From an uncultured Bacteroidales bacterium (GTDB lineage: Bacteria > Bacteroidota > Bacteroidia > Bacteroidales > Bacteroidaceae), in NCBI GenBank assembly GCA_945837185.1, contig CAMAMZ010000009.1:1-23335 (forward strand): 23,335 nucleotides of DNA. Direction: 5' to 3'. Positions 22,825 through 23,335 of the stretch are shown here, in pieces; the stretch's first letter is position 1, and every line of letters starts with the position of its first letter. A program made the position numbers and the translations under genes. The notes beneath the pieces were generated by a model. That model saw nothing but the letters and a program-made list of their open reading frames with translations, had not been told where the DNA came from and did no database searches.

Positions 22825-23335
22825 ATGATGACAGCAAATGAAATCCGCGAGTCCTTCAAGCAGTTTTTTGCTTCAAAAGGACATACCATCGTCCCTTCTG
22901 CTCCGATGGTGGTAAAAGACGACCCCACGCTCATGTTCACCAATGCGGGCATGAACCAGTGGAAAGACATTATACTCGGAACAAGAGACCCTGAGCCTCG
23001 TCGCAGGGCCGACTCCCAGAAATGCCTTCGTGTTAGCGGCAAGCATAACGACCTCGAGGAAGTGGGTCACGACACCTACCACCATACCATGTTTGAGATG
23101 CTTGGCAACTGGAGCTTTGGCGATTACTTCAAGGAGGGTGCCATCGACATGGCATGGGAATATCTGGTCGACGTGTTGAAACTCGACCCTGCCGACCTCT
23201 ATGTCACCGTATTCGAAGGAAGTGAAGAAGAGGGCCTCCAACGCGATGACGAGGCTGCCGGCTATTGGCTGAAACATGTGCCTGCCGACCATATCATCAA
23301 CGGCAACAAACACGACAACTTCTGGGAGATGGGCG
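22825..23335 (+). CDS. alaS: Alanine--tRNA ligase, N-terminal part (3' truncated)
   Basis: The first 170 residues of alanyl-tRNA synthetase are present and the frame is open to the window edge. EIRESFKQFFASKGH, DPTLMFTNAGMNQWKD and SGKHNDLEEVG are characteristic of AlaRS class II motifs, and TMFEMLGNWSFGDYFKEGAI covers the motif 2 region. Two adjacent ATG codons (22825 and 22828) could serve as start; the family does not decide between them. The editing and C-terminal domains lie beyond the window. Confidence 0.95.
   Translation, partial: MMTANEIRESFKQFFASKGHTIVPSAPMVVKDDPTLMFTNAGMNQWKDIILGTRDPEPRRRADSQKCLRVSGKHNDLEEVGHDTYHHTMFEMLGNWSFGDYFKEGAIDMAWEYLVDVLKLDPADLYVTVFEGSEEEGLQRDDEAAGYWLKHVPADHIINGNKHDNFWEMG

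Overview
The window looks like chromosomal DNA from a Bacteroidota bacterium, most likely a Prevotella-like member of the Bacteroidales. This rests on the encoded proteins, on repeated matches to the Bacteroidota promoter -7 element TAnnTTTG in front of genes (L31, gpx, the symporter, GH16, merR, parA, surE, alaS, and one apparent RNA), on mostly A-rich rather than strong Shine-Dalgarno start regions, and on a parA-parB-DUF5683-mltD-rel block opposite surE-lpxB. The genus is an inference. No insertion sequence, prophage, CRISPR array, tRNA or rRNA was seen. No gap between genes exceeds 300 bases.

Left part (1-4600). The window opens inside a gene for an Asn/Arg/Ser-rich low-complexity protein. 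Its true frame runs from base 3 to 539. A convergent histidine phosphatase follows, then the type B ribosomal protein L31 gene closed by a clear terminator. Next comes a likely operon of glutathione peroxidase, thioredoxin reductase and a secreted PQQ-propeller-like protein. The peroxidase has the two cysteines expected of a thioredoxin-dependent enzyme, so its reductase system is encoded directly downstream.

Centre (4600-13900), a carbohydrate-use region without SusC/SusD. A promoter at 4645-4673 drives a short, highly structured putative RNA that ends in a strong terminator at 4756-4795. Three tandem GH28-like beta-helix genes follow. The first and third are full-length but have altered catalytic motifs. 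The second is a half-length member with no catalytic region. A sodium/solute symporter converges on them. Divergent from the symporter are a GH16 lipoprotein and a TrpB2-type tryptophan synthase beta chain. A GH29 fucosidase-like enzyme with a C-terminal F5/8-type domain converges on trpB2 across a bidirectional hairpin terminator. The enzyme set suggests breakdown of pectin-like or fucosylated glycans outside the cytoplasm and uptake of a product, but the substrate cannot be read from the sequence.

Right part (13900-23335), housekeeping. A small MerR-family regulator is followed by a leftward gene block: parA, parB, a DUF5683 membrane protein, an MltD-like lytic transglycosylase and a bifunctional-type Rel (p)ppGpp enzyme. 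This groups chromosome partition, wall remodelling and stringent response. Divergent from parA are surE and lpxB, overlapping by four bases, and then alaS, which runs off the right edge.

The least explained items are the structured RNA before the GH28 genes, the GH28-like trio with replaced catalytic residues, the half-length middle paralogue, and a 33-codon coding-like fragment in the merR-rel gap.
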